Shown: positions 1-7,720, counted from the first letter of the stretch. The stretch is DNA of 12,282 nucleotides from Lachnospiraceae bacterium UBA3692 (GCA_002372815.1 DFIR01000104.1:44069-56350); one strand, 5' to 3'. Made by a program: numbers and translations. Notes: generated by a model from the sequence alone, not told the origin.

Positions 1-488
1 TGGTTCATCACGAAATCCAGGCAGACGCACATGCCCCGCTCGTGGCAGTCGTCCGCGAGCTGCGCGAGGTCCTCCATGGTTCCGAGCTCCGGCTGCACCT
101 TCCGGAAATCCGCCACGGCGTAGCCGCCGTCGCTGCGCCCCTTCGGGCTCTCCAGGAGCGGCATCAGGTGCAGATAGTTCACGCCGCACTCCTGCAGATA
201 GTCCAGGTGTCCGCGCACACCCTGCAGCGTCCCTGCGTAGGGGCCGGGATACATCTGCATGCCGAGCATATCCGACGCCTTGTACCAGTCCGGATTCTTC
301 TCTCTGACGCGGTCCCAGGCGCGCAGCTTCTCCGGTCTCTCCAGATAGCTCTGGTACAGCATCCCGCAAAAATATTCAAAGGCGTGCAGGTCATCGTGGT
401 AGATCTCGCAGTACAGCCATTTCAGTTCATCATAGTGGCGCTCAAATCGGGCGGTGAATTCCGGCGCCCAGCCTCTGTCTTCAAACAT
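1..488 (-). CDS. GH13 glycosidase, amylosucrase-like (subfamily 4), N-terminal part
   Basis: Only the first 162 codons are in the window; the gene runs off the left edge. The start is the ATG at 488-486, preceded by a GGAAGGGAG Shine-Dalgarno six bases upstream. The N-terminal ~75 residues are helical and include HDDLHAFEYF, as in the cap of amylosucrase-type GH13 enzymes. The barrel then begins: YPGPYAGTLQGVRGHLDYL, then GVNYLHLMPLLESP and SDGGYAVADFRKV (beta2/beta3 region), and last CLDFVMN at the edge, which matches conserved region I (DxVxNH, the His being cut off). Family members act on sucrose or alpha-glucans and are commonly 550-650 residues. The nucleophile and acid/base residues lie outside the window, so substrate and reaction (hydrolysis or transglucosylation) cannot be read. 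It has its own promoter and a cre-like operator just upstream, fitting carbon control. Confidence is high for GH13 and moderate for the subfamily. Confidence 0.85.
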   Translation of the reverse strand, partial: MFEDRGWAPEFTARFERHYDELKWLYCEIYHDDLHAFEYFCGMLYQSYLERPEKLRAWDRVREKNPDWYKASDMLGMQMYPGPYAGTLQGVRGHLDYLQECGVNYLHLMPLLESPKGRSDGGYAVADFRKVQPELGTMEDLAQLADDCHERGMCVCLDFVMN

Positions 489-513
489 ACAATTCTCCCT
501 TCCAAGTGGTGGT

Positions 514-527
514 TGTAATCGTTTTCA
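514..527 (-). promoter_or_regulatory. Candidate CcpA/LacI-family operator (cre-like)
   Basis: On the minus strand the site reads TGAAAACGATTACA. It matches the catabolite-responsive element consensus TGWAARCGYTWNCW at 13 of 14 positions; the exception is A at the ninth. It abuts the -10 box and covers the expected transcription start, the usual place for repression. A glucan/sucrose enzyme gene downstream fits CcpA or a local LacI-type sugar regulator. The motif match is seen; the regulator is inferred. Confidence 0.55.
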
Positions 528-555
528 TTATAAAAAATAAACAATCCCCGCGCAA
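527..555 (-). promoter_or_regulatory. Sigma-A-type promoter of the amylosucrase-like gene
   Basis: On the minus strand, TTGCGC (555-550) is followed after exactly 17 bp by a perfect TATAAT (532-527), 38 bp before the ATG at 488. The -35 matches TTGACA only in TTG plus one further base. It lies at the stem/loop boundary of the upstream gene's terminator, so the two signals are interleaved. Confidence 0.65.
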
Positions 556-588
556 TTTGTGAACTGCCAAACTTCGGGGATTGTTTTT
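539..588 (-). terminator. Intrinsic terminator of the upstream GH13 gene
   Basis: A perfect 12-bp inverted repeat, AAACAATCCCCG (539-550) and CGGGGATTGTTT (575-586), surrounds a 24-nt loop. Read on the minus strand, the stem begins about 18 nt after the GH13 stop codon at 605 and is followed by a T-rich run (TTTATTTTTTA). On the plus strand there is also a short T-run, but no plus-strand gene is present. The long loop makes it less canonical than the feoAB terminator. Confidence 0.65.
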
Positions 589-604
589 GTGCATTCTGTA
601 TGGG

Positions 605-2737
605 TCACCGGTGCCACTGCAGCACGAAGGCGCTCCGCGCCGGGAGGGTCAGGTCGAGCCTCCCGTCTCTGAGGGGAAGCTTCTTTTCTTTTTTGGGGAT
701 CCGCAGCCCGCGGCTGTCGGAAGCCAGGAGGACGCGCACGGAAGTCTCCTCGCCGTCAGCCGTCTCGACGCCGGCGTAGCGGAGGTCCTCGGAGTACTCG
801 ACGCGCCTGTGCAGGCGGTTGATGAGGACGATCACCGACTCCTCCTCCGCGATCCGGGCGTAGGCGAGGATGCCCTTCGCGTCGGCAAGACGCAGGAGGG
901 ACCCTTCCCGCAGCGCTTTGCTGCCGCGGCGGATCCGGATGGTCTCCCGGTGCAGGCGCATCACCTGCGCGTCCTCGTGTCCCCAGGGATAGGGGCGCCG
1001 GTCGTCCGGGTCCGTGAAGCCGCACATGCCGGCCTCGTCTCCGTAATAGACCGTCGGAGCGCCGGTCCACGTCATCTGCACGATCACGGCCTGGCGCAGG
1101 ACGGTCAGGTCTGTCCGTTCCGCGGCCGCGCCGGGTCCCAGCTGTTCCACGCGTCCGGGCCTGCCCGCCGTCCTTGTGAGAAAACGCGCGTGGTCATGGT
1201 TGGAGAGCTGGTTCATGCTGATCATCAGCGGCTGTGCGGTCAGCGGGCCGCACCCTCTGCGCAGCACGGCGTCCCAGAACAGGTCCGCGTCGCCGATGCG
1301 CTCCGGGAGGTACTCGTCGTTATGCTTCTCCATGCCTGTCAGGAACCAGCCGAGGGGCTCCATGAAGGCCTCGTAGTTCATGACGGTGTCCCACTCGCCG
1401 CCCCGCAGCCATCTCTCCGAGCCCTCGTAGTTCTCCGCGATAATGACGGCCTGCGGGTTCGCCTCCCGCACTGTCTCGCGGAAGCGCTGCCAGAAATAGT
1501 GGTTGTACGCCGCACTGTGTCCGAGATCCGCCGCCACGTCGAGGCGCCATCCGTCCGTCCGGAAGGGTGGCGACACCCATCTGGCCGCGGCCGCGAGCAT
1601 GTCCCGCTCCAGGGCCGCCGATCCCTCATAGCAGAGCTTCGGCAGGGATCCGAACCCCCACCACGCTTCGTAGCTGTCATTGTGAGGCCACGCCTCCGGC
1701 TCCGTCCGTGTGAAGAGAAAGCGCTCCCTGTAGGGGGAGTCCGCGGACTGGTAGGCGCCGGCAGTGCCTGCCGCCCCGCCGTAGATGCCCTCCCGGTCCA
1801 TCCACCTGTGGAAAGCGCCGCAGTGATTGAAGACGGCGTCCAGGATCACGCGGATGCCGCGGCGGTGCGCCTCCCGCACCAGCCGGGCGAGAAGTCTGTC
1901 CGATGCGCGCAGGTTCTCCTCCGACTGCACGCGCCGCAGATACCGTTCCGCCTTCCGGTTGTCCGTGCAGTCCTCCGGCAGGAGGGCCCCGCCGTCCTCT
2001 TTCAGGACGCCGAAATGGGGATCGACGTGCAGGTAGTCCTGCGTGTCATATTTGTGGTCGGACGGCGAGAGGAAGATCGGATTCAGGTAGAGCGCCTGGA
2101 TGCCCAGGTCCGCCAGATAGTCCAGGCTGTCGATCACGCCCTGCAGGTCGCCGCCGTAGAAGTTCATGGTCTCATTGCCGGGCAGCGGGCTGTCCCACTG
2201 CTCCGCCGCCAGGGTCCTGCGTCCGTCACAGCAGTACTCGCCCGTGAGGACATCGTTGGAAGGGTCCCCGTTGCGGAACCGGTCGACGAAGATCTGGTAC
2301 ATCACCGCGCCGACCGCCCACTCCGGCACGCGGAAGCCGGGGGTGATCATCCAGAGGTCCATTGTCTCCTGCTCCGCCGCCTCAGCCTCCTCTGCGGGGA
2401 GGATCTCCGTGCGGGTATACCAGAGGCGCCGGCTCCCCAGGATGATCTCGAACGCATAGCAGACCGGTGTATCCTCCAGCGGCAGCTTCACTTTGTAATA
2501 ATCAAAAAAAGCCCCTGCACGGCGGCGCATACGCGTCATCGGCAGGCGATCGCAGCGGTCGTCCCTCCACACAAGAAGGGCGGCACCGTCGATATTGCTG
2601 CGCGCGGCGCGCAGCCGGATCTCCGCCGTGGTGTGCGGCGCCGGCTGCCATGGCCGCACGTACTGCGGCGTGCCGTCACTGAACAGGGCTTTTGTATCCA
2701 GCCGGCCGAAGGGTCGGCTCTCTCTGTCATTCTGCAA
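605..2737 (-). CDS. GH13 alpha-glucan hydrolase (neopullulanase/cyclomaltodextrinase/maltogenic amylase-like)
   Basis: An intracellular-looking enzyme of about 710 residues with no signal peptide, expected to cleave alpha-1,4 links in maltodextrins, pullulan or cyclodextrins. Counting from the chosen start: residues ~17-125 form a beta-sandwich N-domain (opening KALFSDGTPQYV), as in CBM34-bearing GH13 enzymes. The barrel starts at MYQIFVDRF (Y147). Region I is ILDAVFNH, the nucleophile is D400 in GWRLDVA, the acid/base is E435 in IIAENYE, and the third carboxylate is D515 in NHDH. LPKLCYEG resembles the MPKLN region V of the neopullulanase group. A C-terminal beta-domain follows. The start is uncertain. 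No ATG or GTG lies in frame near the conserved N-terminus, so I chose TTG at 2737-2735, overlapping the end of the vanY-like gene by 11 bp. CTG at 2701 is the alternative. It is the last gene of the MATE-vanY-GH13 operon. Family is certain; exact substrate is not. Confidence 0.9.
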   Translation of the reverse strand: MQNDRESRPFGRLDTKALFSDGTPQYVRPWQPAPHTTAEIRLRAARSNIDGAALLVWRDDRCDRLPMTRMRRRAGAFFDYYKVKLPLEDTPVCYAFEIILGSRRLWYTRTEILPAEEAEAAEQETMDLWMITPGFRVPEWAVGAVMYQIFVDRFRNGDPSNDVLTGEYCCDGRRTLAAEQWDSPLPGNETMNFYGGDLQGVIDSLDYLADLGIQALYLNPIFLSPSDHKYDTQDYLHVDPHFGVLKEDGGALLPEDCTDNRKAERYLRRVQSEENLRASDRLLARLVREAHRRGIRVILDAVFNHCGAFHRWMDREGIYGGAAGTAGAYQSADSPYRERFLFTRTEPEAWPHNDSYEAWWGFGSLPKLCYEGSAALERDMLAAAARWVSPPFRTDGWRLDVAADLGHSAAYNHYFWQRFRETVREANPQAVIIAENYEGSERWLRGGEWDTVMNYEAFMEPLGWFLTGMEKHNDEYLPERIGDADLFWDAVLRRGCGPLTAQPLMISMNQLSNHDHARFLTRTAGRPGRVEQLGPGAAAERTDLTVLRQAVIVQMTWTGAPTVYYGDEAGMCGFTDPDDRRPYPWGHEDAQVMRLHRETIRIRRGSKALREGSLLRLADAKGILAYARIAEEESVIVLINRLHRRVEYSEDLRYAGVETADGEETSVRVLLASDSRGLRIPKKEKKLPLRDGRLDLTLPARSAFVLQWHR

Positions 2738-3629
2738 GGTATTCTTCAAGGCACAGATCCTTCTCGTACATTTCCTTCGCGTATTCTTTGCCGACGTAGC
2801 GGTAGTGCCAGGGCTCATAGATGATGCCCGTGATGTCCGTGCGGTCGGTCGGATAGCGCAGCACGAACCCGTATTTCCAGGAGTTCTCCATCAGCCATTT
2901 CTGGGTCCCGGTGTTCTCCTGCGCCTTGTCGAGGATCTGATGACTCCTGCTCACGATGTCCACCGCGAGCCCCAGTTCGTGCTCACTCGTGCCGGGTACG
3001 GCCAGTTCCTGCGAGGTCAGCTCGATGGCCTCCGCCTCGCTGTAGCCGCGGCTGCGGAAGTTCCAGATGCTGTTCTGGAACAGCTGCTCCTGGTAGCTGT
3101 GCTCCCGGAAGGCGCTGCAGATGATCGGGTCGTGGCCGGCGCTCCGGCAGTCCGCGAGCATCTGTGTGAGTTCCTCCGCGCAGCGGGCATCCACCTGATA
3201 GCCGCGGTCGACCGTCGCCAGCTCCACCGTATAGCCCTCCGGTGCCTTGTGCTCCGGATTGACCAGGATCAGCCGCCAGTCTTCGGCCCTTCTGCGGCGC
3301 TCCGCCTCCTCCAGCGCGTCCTGCGCCGTCCCGGCTGCGTCCGAGACCGCCTGCACCGCGTGGTTGAGGGAGGTCTCCGGCTCGCTCTCCGCTTCGACAG
3401 CGGGATCATCCTCTGCCGCTGCAGTCTGCCGCGCTTCCGCATGATCCGCGTCCGCGGCGTCTGCGGTGCCGATGCTCTCCTCCGGGCCCGCTGCTTCCTG
3501 CGCCGTATCCGCGCGCGCAGGCAGGAGCGCCGATGCCGTCCCCGCTCCGAGAACGACGATAAAAGTGGACAGAAGCAGGATGATCAGCCAGTATCCTCTG
3601 CTGCCCGTATCCATTCCGTTTTGTGACAT
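2727..3629 (-). CDS. Membrane-anchored D-alanyl-D-alanine carboxypeptidase, M15B/VanY family
   Basis: The gene encodes 300 residues from the ATG at 3629, which has GGTGAGGAG just upstream; a further in-frame ATG at 3662 lacks this support. Residues 13-35 form one membrane segment with no clear cleavage site, so it is probably a signal anchor. Residues ~40-110 are an Ala/Glu/Asp-rich disordered linker placing the enzyme outside the membrane. The M15 peptidase domain fills the rest. It carries the zinc motif SxHxxGxAxD (H217, D224), and EPWHYRYVG supplies the general base E272 and third zinc ligand H275. Such enzymes remove the terminal D-Ala from peptidoglycan pentapeptides; VanY proper also trims D-Ala-D-Ala precursors in vancomycin resistance. 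No vanHAX, vanR or vanS genes are visible, so a housekeeping wall-trimming role is more likely. It starts 58 bp after the MATE stop, and its end overlaps the GH13 start. Confidence 0.93.
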   Translation of the reverse strand: MSQNGMDTGSRGYWLIILLLSTFIVVLGAGTASALLPARADTAQEAAGPEESIGTADAADADHAEARQTAAAEDDPAVEAESEPETSLNHAVQAVSDAAGTAQDALEEAERRRRAEDWRLILVNPEHKAPEGYTVELATVDRGYQVDARCAEELTQMLADCRSAGHDPIICSAFREHSYQEQLFQNSIWNFRSRGYSEAEAIELTSQELAVPGTSEHELGLAVDIVSRSHQILDKAQENTGTQKWLMENSWKYGFVLRYPTDRTDITGIIYEPWHYRYVGKEYAKEMYEKDLCLEEYLAE

Positions 3630-3687
3630 GCTCTCCTCACCTAAACTCCCGGAGTGCCGCACACCGGTGCGTCTCCGTATCTTTCCG

Positions 3688-5043
3688 TCACAGCGTCGCC
3701 ACTTTCTCCCTGTACAGCTTCCTGAAAAGGACGACGGAGAGGATCAGCGAGATCGTCTCCGCGAGCGGGAAGGCCCACCAGATCGCGATCAGGCCTCCGA
3801 CGCGGGCCAGGATCCATGCTGCGGGAATCAGCACGACGAGCTGTCTTCCCACCGAGATGATCAGCGAATACAGACTCATGGAAAAGGCCTGGAACACACT
3901 CCCCAGCGCAATACACACGCCCGCCACAGGGAAGCACAGGCTGATGATCCGCAGCGCAGGAATGCCGATCTCCTTCATGTCCGGCGACGCGTTGAACAGA
4001 TCCAGCAGTGTCCCGGGGATCAGATGGAAAGCGACCGTTCCGACGAGCATGATGCTCACCGCCAGGAGAGATGCGAAGCGCAGTGCCTCGTCGATCCTTG
4101 AGCGTTTTCTCGCGCCGTAGTTATAGGCCAGTACGGGGATCAGCCCGTTGTTCATGCCGAACACGGGCATGAAGAAGAAGCTCTGCAGCTTGAAATACAC
4201 GCCGAACACCGCCGTCGCCGTCGCGGAGAAGGCGATCAGGATCCGGTTCATGCAGTAGGTCATGAGGGAACCGATCGACATCATGAGGATCGACGGCACG
4301 CCGACGGCGTAGATCCTGCTGATGATCTCGCGGTCCGGCCGCATGATCCTGCGCACGGACAGGCGGATGTCGGGATTCGTCTTCAGGTTCAGGAACAGTC
4401 CCAGCACCGCCGCGACGCACTGCCCGAGCACTGTCGCCAGCGCCGCCCCGGCCACGCCCATCTTCGGGAAGCCGAAGAGGCCGAAGATCATGATCGGGTC
4501 GAAAATGATATTGATGATCGCGCCGGTGGCCTGCGAGATCATGCTCTGCAGCGTCCGGCCGGTGGCCTGCAGCAGCCGCTCGAACATCATCTGGAAGAAC
4601 AGGCCCGCTGACAGACAGTTGACGATCGACAGATAGGTGACCGCGTACTCCGCGATCTCCGGGTCCGCGGTCTGCGTCGCGATGAAGGGGCGGGCGCCGA
4701 ACGCGCCGAGCAGGGCGAACACCGCGATGTTGAGCACCGTCAGGAACAGGCCCATGTTCGCGGCGGCATCCGACCGCTCGAACCGCTTCTCACCGAGCGC
4801 CCTCGAGAGGAGCGCGTTGACACCGACGCCGGTTCCCGAGCCCACCGCGATCATCAGGTTCTGCATCGGGAAGGCCAGCGTGACCGCCGTCAGGGCATTC
4901 TCAGACAGCCTGGCGACGAAAATACTGTCCACCACATTGTAAAGCGCCTGCACCAGCATGGAGACCATCATGGGCAGGGACATCGTGATGATCAGCCTTT
5001 TAATGGGCATGACGCCCATCTTGTTCTCTCTTCTTTCTTCCAT
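3688..5043 (-). CDS. MATE family multidrug/Na+ or H+ antiporter
   Basis: The gene encodes 451 residues, normal for MATE exporters. The start is ATG at 5043, with CAGGAG four bases upstream. An upstream in-frame ATG (5154) is rejected because it lies before the -10 box and gives a non-MATE leader. Family hallmarks are PIKRLIITMSLPMMVSMLVQ followed by ALYNVVDSIFVARL at the first helices, AVGSGTGVGVNALLSRALG, the matching second-half segment near SIGSLMTYCMNRILIAF, and FGMNNGLIPVLAYNYGARK. About 12 hydrophobic segments occur in two pseudo-repeats. The arrangement is closest to the MepA/DinF-like branch, which extrudes cationic drugs or metabolites. It is the first gene of the probable operon with the vanY-like and GH13 genes and is divergent from feoAB. 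The substrate cannot be inferred. Confidence 0.93.
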   Translation of the reverse strand: MEERRENKMGVMPIKRLIITMSLPMMVSMLVQALYNVVDSIFVARLSENALTAVTLAFPMQNLMIAVGSGTGVGVNALLSRALGEKRFERSDAAANMGLFLTVLNIAVFALLGAFGARPFIATQTADPEIAEYAVTYLSIVNCLSAGLFFQMMFERLLQATGRTLQSMISQATGAIINIIFDPIMIFGLFGFPKMGVAGAALATVLGQCVAAVLGLFLNLKTNPDIRLSVRRIMRPDREIISRIYAVGVPSILMMSIGSLMTYCMNRILIAFSATATAVFGVYFKLQSFFFMPVFGMNNGLIPVLAYNYGARKRSRIDEALRFASLLAVSIMLVGTVAFHLIPGTLLDLFNASPDMKEIGIPALRIISLCFPVAGVCIALGSVFQAFSMSLYSLIISVGRQLVVLIPAAWILARVGGLIAIWWAFPLAETISLILSVVLFRKLYREKVATL

Positions 5044-5082
5044 AACACTCCTGTTTTCTATTTTTCGAAAATAATCTACTAT

Positions 5083-5110
5083 ATTATACTCATCCCGGGT
5101 GATTTGAAAA
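5083..5110 (-). promoter_or_regulatory. Probable promoter of the MATE-vanY-GH13 operon
   Basis: On the minus strand a perfect TATAAT lies at 5088-5083, about 40 bp before the MATE start codon. A weak -35, TTTTCA (5110-5105), lies 16 bp upstream. The -10 is convincing; the -35 is not. Confidence 0.5.
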
Positions 5111-5187
5111 CACGTATTTGCAATTCTCCTGATTTTGTTCATGCATTCCGTCAACTGCCCGGCTCTGCACTTACGAAAATGCGTAGG

Positions 5188-5201
5188 TTAGTATATGCTA
5201 A
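5188..5201. promoter_or_regulatory. Candidate metal-responsive operator (DtxR/IdeR-like palindrome)
   Basis: TTAGTATATGCTAA is a 14-bp palindrome with one mismatched pair, within the longer AGGTTAGTATATGCTAATG. The TTAG...CTAA arms and the preceding AGG resemble half of the DtxR/IdeR iron box (TTAGGTTAGSCTAACCTAA). It ends 4 bp before the feoAB -35 box, suiting iron-dependent repression. The palindrome is seen; the regulator is inferred, and MntR- or Fur-type proteins are alternatives. Confidence 0.4.
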
Positions 5202-5205
5202 TGCG

Positions 5206-5235
5206 TTGACAGGACCCTATGCGGACGCAGATAAT
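5206..5235 (+). promoter_or_regulatory. feoAB promoter
   Basis: A consensus TTGACA (5206-5211) and GATAAT (5230-5235, 5 of 6 bases) are separated by 18 bp. The expected transcript start is near 5242, giving a leader of about 55 nt before the ATG. Confidence 0.65.
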
Positions 5236-5243
5236 ACGGACAT

Positions 5244-5278
5244 ACAGGCTGTGCCTGTGAATATCGGCAGATCTGCCG
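5244..5278 (+). other. Two consecutive hairpins in the feoAB leader
   Basis: ACAGGC-TGT-GCCTGT (5244-5258) is a perfect 6-bp stem starting at the expected transcript end. CGGCAGATCTGCCG (5265-5278) is a perfect 14-bp palindrome that can fold as a 5-bp stem with a GATC loop. The second ends 7 nt before the GGGAG ribosome site. They could stabilise the mRNA or tune initiation; the palindrome could also be a protein site. No known riboswitch is recognised. Confidence 0.4.
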
Positions 5279-5296
5279 CAGAAAAGGGAGAGAGAC

Positions 5297-7642
5297 ATGA
5301 CGATTCGGGATCTGAAGATCGGAGACAGCGCGCGCATCGAAGAAGTGGGAGGAGAAGGCGCGCTGCGGCAGCACTTTCTGGACATGGGCGTCATCCCGGG
5401 CACGGTCGTGACGCTCGTCAAGCTGGCCCCGATGGGCGATCCGATGCAGCTGCGCCTGCGCGGATACGAGCTCACGATGCGCGTCGAGGACGCCGGAAAG
5501 ATCACAGCGGTCCCCGTGACAGAACCGGATGAGGCGAAGGACGCCGCCAGGAAAGCCTCCACCAGAAACGAGCACCCCGGCCTCGGAGAGGGCGGCCGCT
5601 TCCACCCCAAGGGCAGCGGCGATCCGCTTCCCGCGGGCACGACGCTGACTTTTGCCCTCGTCGGCAACCAGAACAGCGGCAAGACCACACTCTTCAACCA
5701 GCTGACCGGCGCCAACCAGCACGTCGGCAACTTCCCCGGCGTCACGGTGGACCGCAAGGACGGCGTGATCCGCGGACATAAGAACACGCGCGTCACGGAC
5801 CTTCCCGGCATCTACTCCATGTCCCCCTACTCCGGGGAGGAGCTGGTCTCGAGAGATTTCGTCCTGAAAGAGAAGCCGCACGCGATCATCAACATCGTGG
5901 ACGCCACCAACATCGAGCGCAACCTCTACCTGACCATGCAGCTTCTGGAGACCGGCATCCCGACCGTCGTCGCCCTCAACATGATGGACGAGATGACCGG
6001 CAACGGCGGCAGCGTCGATATCAACCGCATGGAATCGCTTCTCGGCGTCCCCGTCGTGCCGATCTCCGCCGCCAAGGGACAGGGCATCGACGAGCTCGTC
6101 GAGCACGCCATGCACATCGCTTATTACCAGGAGAAGCCCCTGCGGCAGGATTTCTGCGGTCCCGAGGACCACGGCGGCGCCGTGCACCGCTGCATCCACG
6201 CCGTGATCCACCTGATCGAGGACCACGCCCGCGCCGCGGGACTGCCCGTGCGCTTCGCCGCCTCGAAGCTTCTCGAGCGGGACGCCCTCATCCTCGACCA
6301 GCTGGCCCTGGATACCAACGAGCAGGAACTGCTCGAACATATCACCTTGCAGATGGAATCCGAGCGCGGCCTCGACAGCAGCGCCGCGATCGCGGATATG
6401 CGCTACGCCTTCATCAGCAAGGTCTGCTCACAGTGTGTGAAGAAGCCTTCCGAGAGCGCCGAGCACCTGCGCAGCCTGCAGATCGACCGCGTCCTGACCG
6501 GCCGGTTCACCGCCATCCCGGTCTTCATCGCCATCATGGCCCTGGTCTTCCACCTGACCTTCAACGTGATCGGCGCCTGGCTCCAGGGACTTCTGGAGGA
6601 CGGCGTCGCCTATGTGACCGGCCTCGCGGATGCCGCCATGACGAATTTCGGCGTCAATGAGACGGTCCACCTGCTCGTGACGGAGGGCATCTTCGAAGGC
6701 GTCGGCAGCGTCCTGAGCTTCCTGCCGATCATCGTGACCATGTTCTTCTTCCTGTCCCTCCTCGAGGACAGCGGCTACATCGCGCGCGTCGCGTTCGTGA
6801 CGGACCGCATGCTCCGGCGCATCGGCCTCTCCGGCCGCAGCATCGTGCCCATGCTCATCGGCTTCGGCTGCACCGTCCCCGCCGTCATGTCCACCCGCAC
6901 CATCCCGGGGGAGAAAGACCGCCGCATGACCATCCTCCTGACCCCCTTCATGTCCTGCACGGCCAAGCTCCCGATCTACGCCTTCTTCGTCAGCACCTTC
7001 TTCCCCGGAAGAGGCGGCCTGATCATGGTCGGCCTCTACATCCTGGGCATCCTGTCCGGGATCCTGACAGCCTTCCTCTTCAAGAAGACCCTCTTCAAGG
7101 GAGAGCCCGTGCCCTTCGTGATGGAACTGCCGAACTACCGCCTGCCCAGCCCCCGCAGCGTCCTGCAGCTCCTCTGGGAGAAGTCCAAAGACTTCCTGGA
7201 GCGCGCCTTCTCGGTCATCCTGATCGCCTCGATCGCCGTCTGGTTCCTGAAGAGCTTCGACTTCCGCCTCAACCTCGTGGCGGACTCGCACGCAAGCATC
7301 CTCGCCGCCGTCGCGGGCCTGCTCGCCCCGCTCTTCGCCCCCCTCGGCCTCGGTGACTGGCGCATCGTTACGTCCCTGATCTGCGGCTTCATGGCCAAGG
7401 AGAGTGTCGTCTCGATCCTGGAAGTCCTCTTCGGCGCCGAAGGCGGCGCTGCAGCCGTCATGACCCCGCTCGCGGCCGCAACGCTCCTGGTCTTCAGCCT
7501 CCTCTACACCCCTTGCGTCGCCTCCATCGCCGCCATCCGCCGCGAACTCGGCTCCCGCTGGGCCATCTTCGTCGTCCTCTTCCAGTGCGCCTTCGCCTGG
7601 CTCGCTGCCCTGCTCGTCCATCTGGTCGGCGGGTTGCTGTGA
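5297..7642 (+). CDS. feoB: Fused FeoA-FeoB ferrous iron transporter
   Basis: This 781-residue protein imports Fe(II) across the cytoplasmic membrane. Residues 1-75 are a complete FeoA SH3-like domain (LKIGDSARI, LDMGVIPGTVV, LRLRGYELTMR), usually a separate small protein. A charged linker (~76-115) leads to the FeoB G-domain: G1 GNQNSGKT (123-130), G2 in NFPGVTVDRK, G3 DLPG, G4 NMMD (variant of NKxD), G5 SAAKG. A helical GDI-like part follows, then the membrane permease with the paired gate motifs FGCTVPAVMSTR (C525) and YTPCVASIAAIRREL (C740). The ATG at 5297 has GGGAG six bases upstream. No separate feoA or feoC is adjacent. The gene stands alone between its own promoter and a strong terminator; a DtxR-like palindrome near the promoter suggests iron repression. 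FeoA-FeoB fusions are known in other anaerobes, so the fusion is uncommon but not new. Confidence 0.96.
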   Translation: MTIRDLKIGDSARIEEVGGEGALRQHFLDMGVIPGTVVTLVKLAPMGDPMQLRLRGYELTMRVEDAGKITAVPVTEPDEAKDAARKASTRNEHPGLGEGGRFHPKGSGDPLPAGTTLTFALVGNQNSGKTTLFNQLTGANQHVGNFPGVTVDRKDGVIRGHKNTRVTDLPGIYSMSPYSGEELVSRDFVLKEKPHAIINIVDATNIERNLYLTMQLLETGIPTVVALNMMDEMTGNGGSVDINRMESLLGVPVVPISAAKGQGIDELVEHAMHIAYYQEKPLRQDFCGPEDHGGAVHRCIHAVIHLIEDHARAAGLPVRFAASKLLERDALILDQLALDTNEQELLEHITLQMESERGLDSSAAIADMRYAFISKVCSQCVKKPSESAEHLRSLQIDRVLTGRFTAIPVFIAIMALVFHLTFNVIGAWLQGLLEDGVAYVTGLADAAMTNFGVNETVHLLVTEGIFEGVGSVLSFLPIIVTMFFFLSLLEDSGYIARVAFVTDRMLRRIGLSGRSIVPMLIGFGCTVPAVMSTRTIPGEKDRRMTILLTPFMSCTAKLPIYAFFVSTFFPGRGGLIMVGLYILGILSGILTAFLFKKTLFKGEPVPFVMELPNYRLPSPRSVLQLLWEKSKDFLERAFSVILIASIAVWFLKSFDFRLNLVADSHASILAAVAGLLAPLFAPLGLGDWRIVTSLICGFMAKESVVSILEVLFGAEGGAAAVMTPLAAATLLVFSLLYTPCVASIAAIRRELGSRWAIFVVLFQCAFAWLAALLVHLVGGLL

Positions 7643-7665
7643 GGGGTTTCTAAAGTAGTAAAAGA

Positions 7666-7711
7666 CGTCCAGACAGGTAATTCCGGTATTACCTGGCTGG
7701 ACGCCTTTTTT
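7666..7711 (+). terminator. Strong intrinsic terminator after feoAB
   Basis: Two nested perfect stems, CGTCCAG/CTGGACG (7666-7672, 7697-7703) and AGGTAAT/ATTACCT (7675-7681, 7688-7694), form a 14-bp hairpin with one 2x2 internal loop. They are followed by CC and six Ts (7706-7711), starting 24 bp after the feoAB stop. Confidence 0.9.
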
Positions 7712-7720
7712 CTGTCTTAT

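Noticed and set aside
581..2824. 747-codon open frame on the plus strand
   Set aside because: It is antisense to the GH13 gene, which has intact catalytic motifs on the minus strand; the plus-strand translation matches nothing recognisable.
2727..3629. Vancomycin-resistance locus
   Set aside because: Only a VanY-family peptidase is present; no ligase, dehydrogenase, dipeptidase or VanRS-type regulator is in the window, and M15B carboxypeptidases are common housekeeping genes.
5044..5154. Longer MATE start at 5154
   Set aside because: The added 37 residues do not look like MATE sequence, the -10 box lies inside this stretch, and the ATG at 5043 has a good ribosome site.
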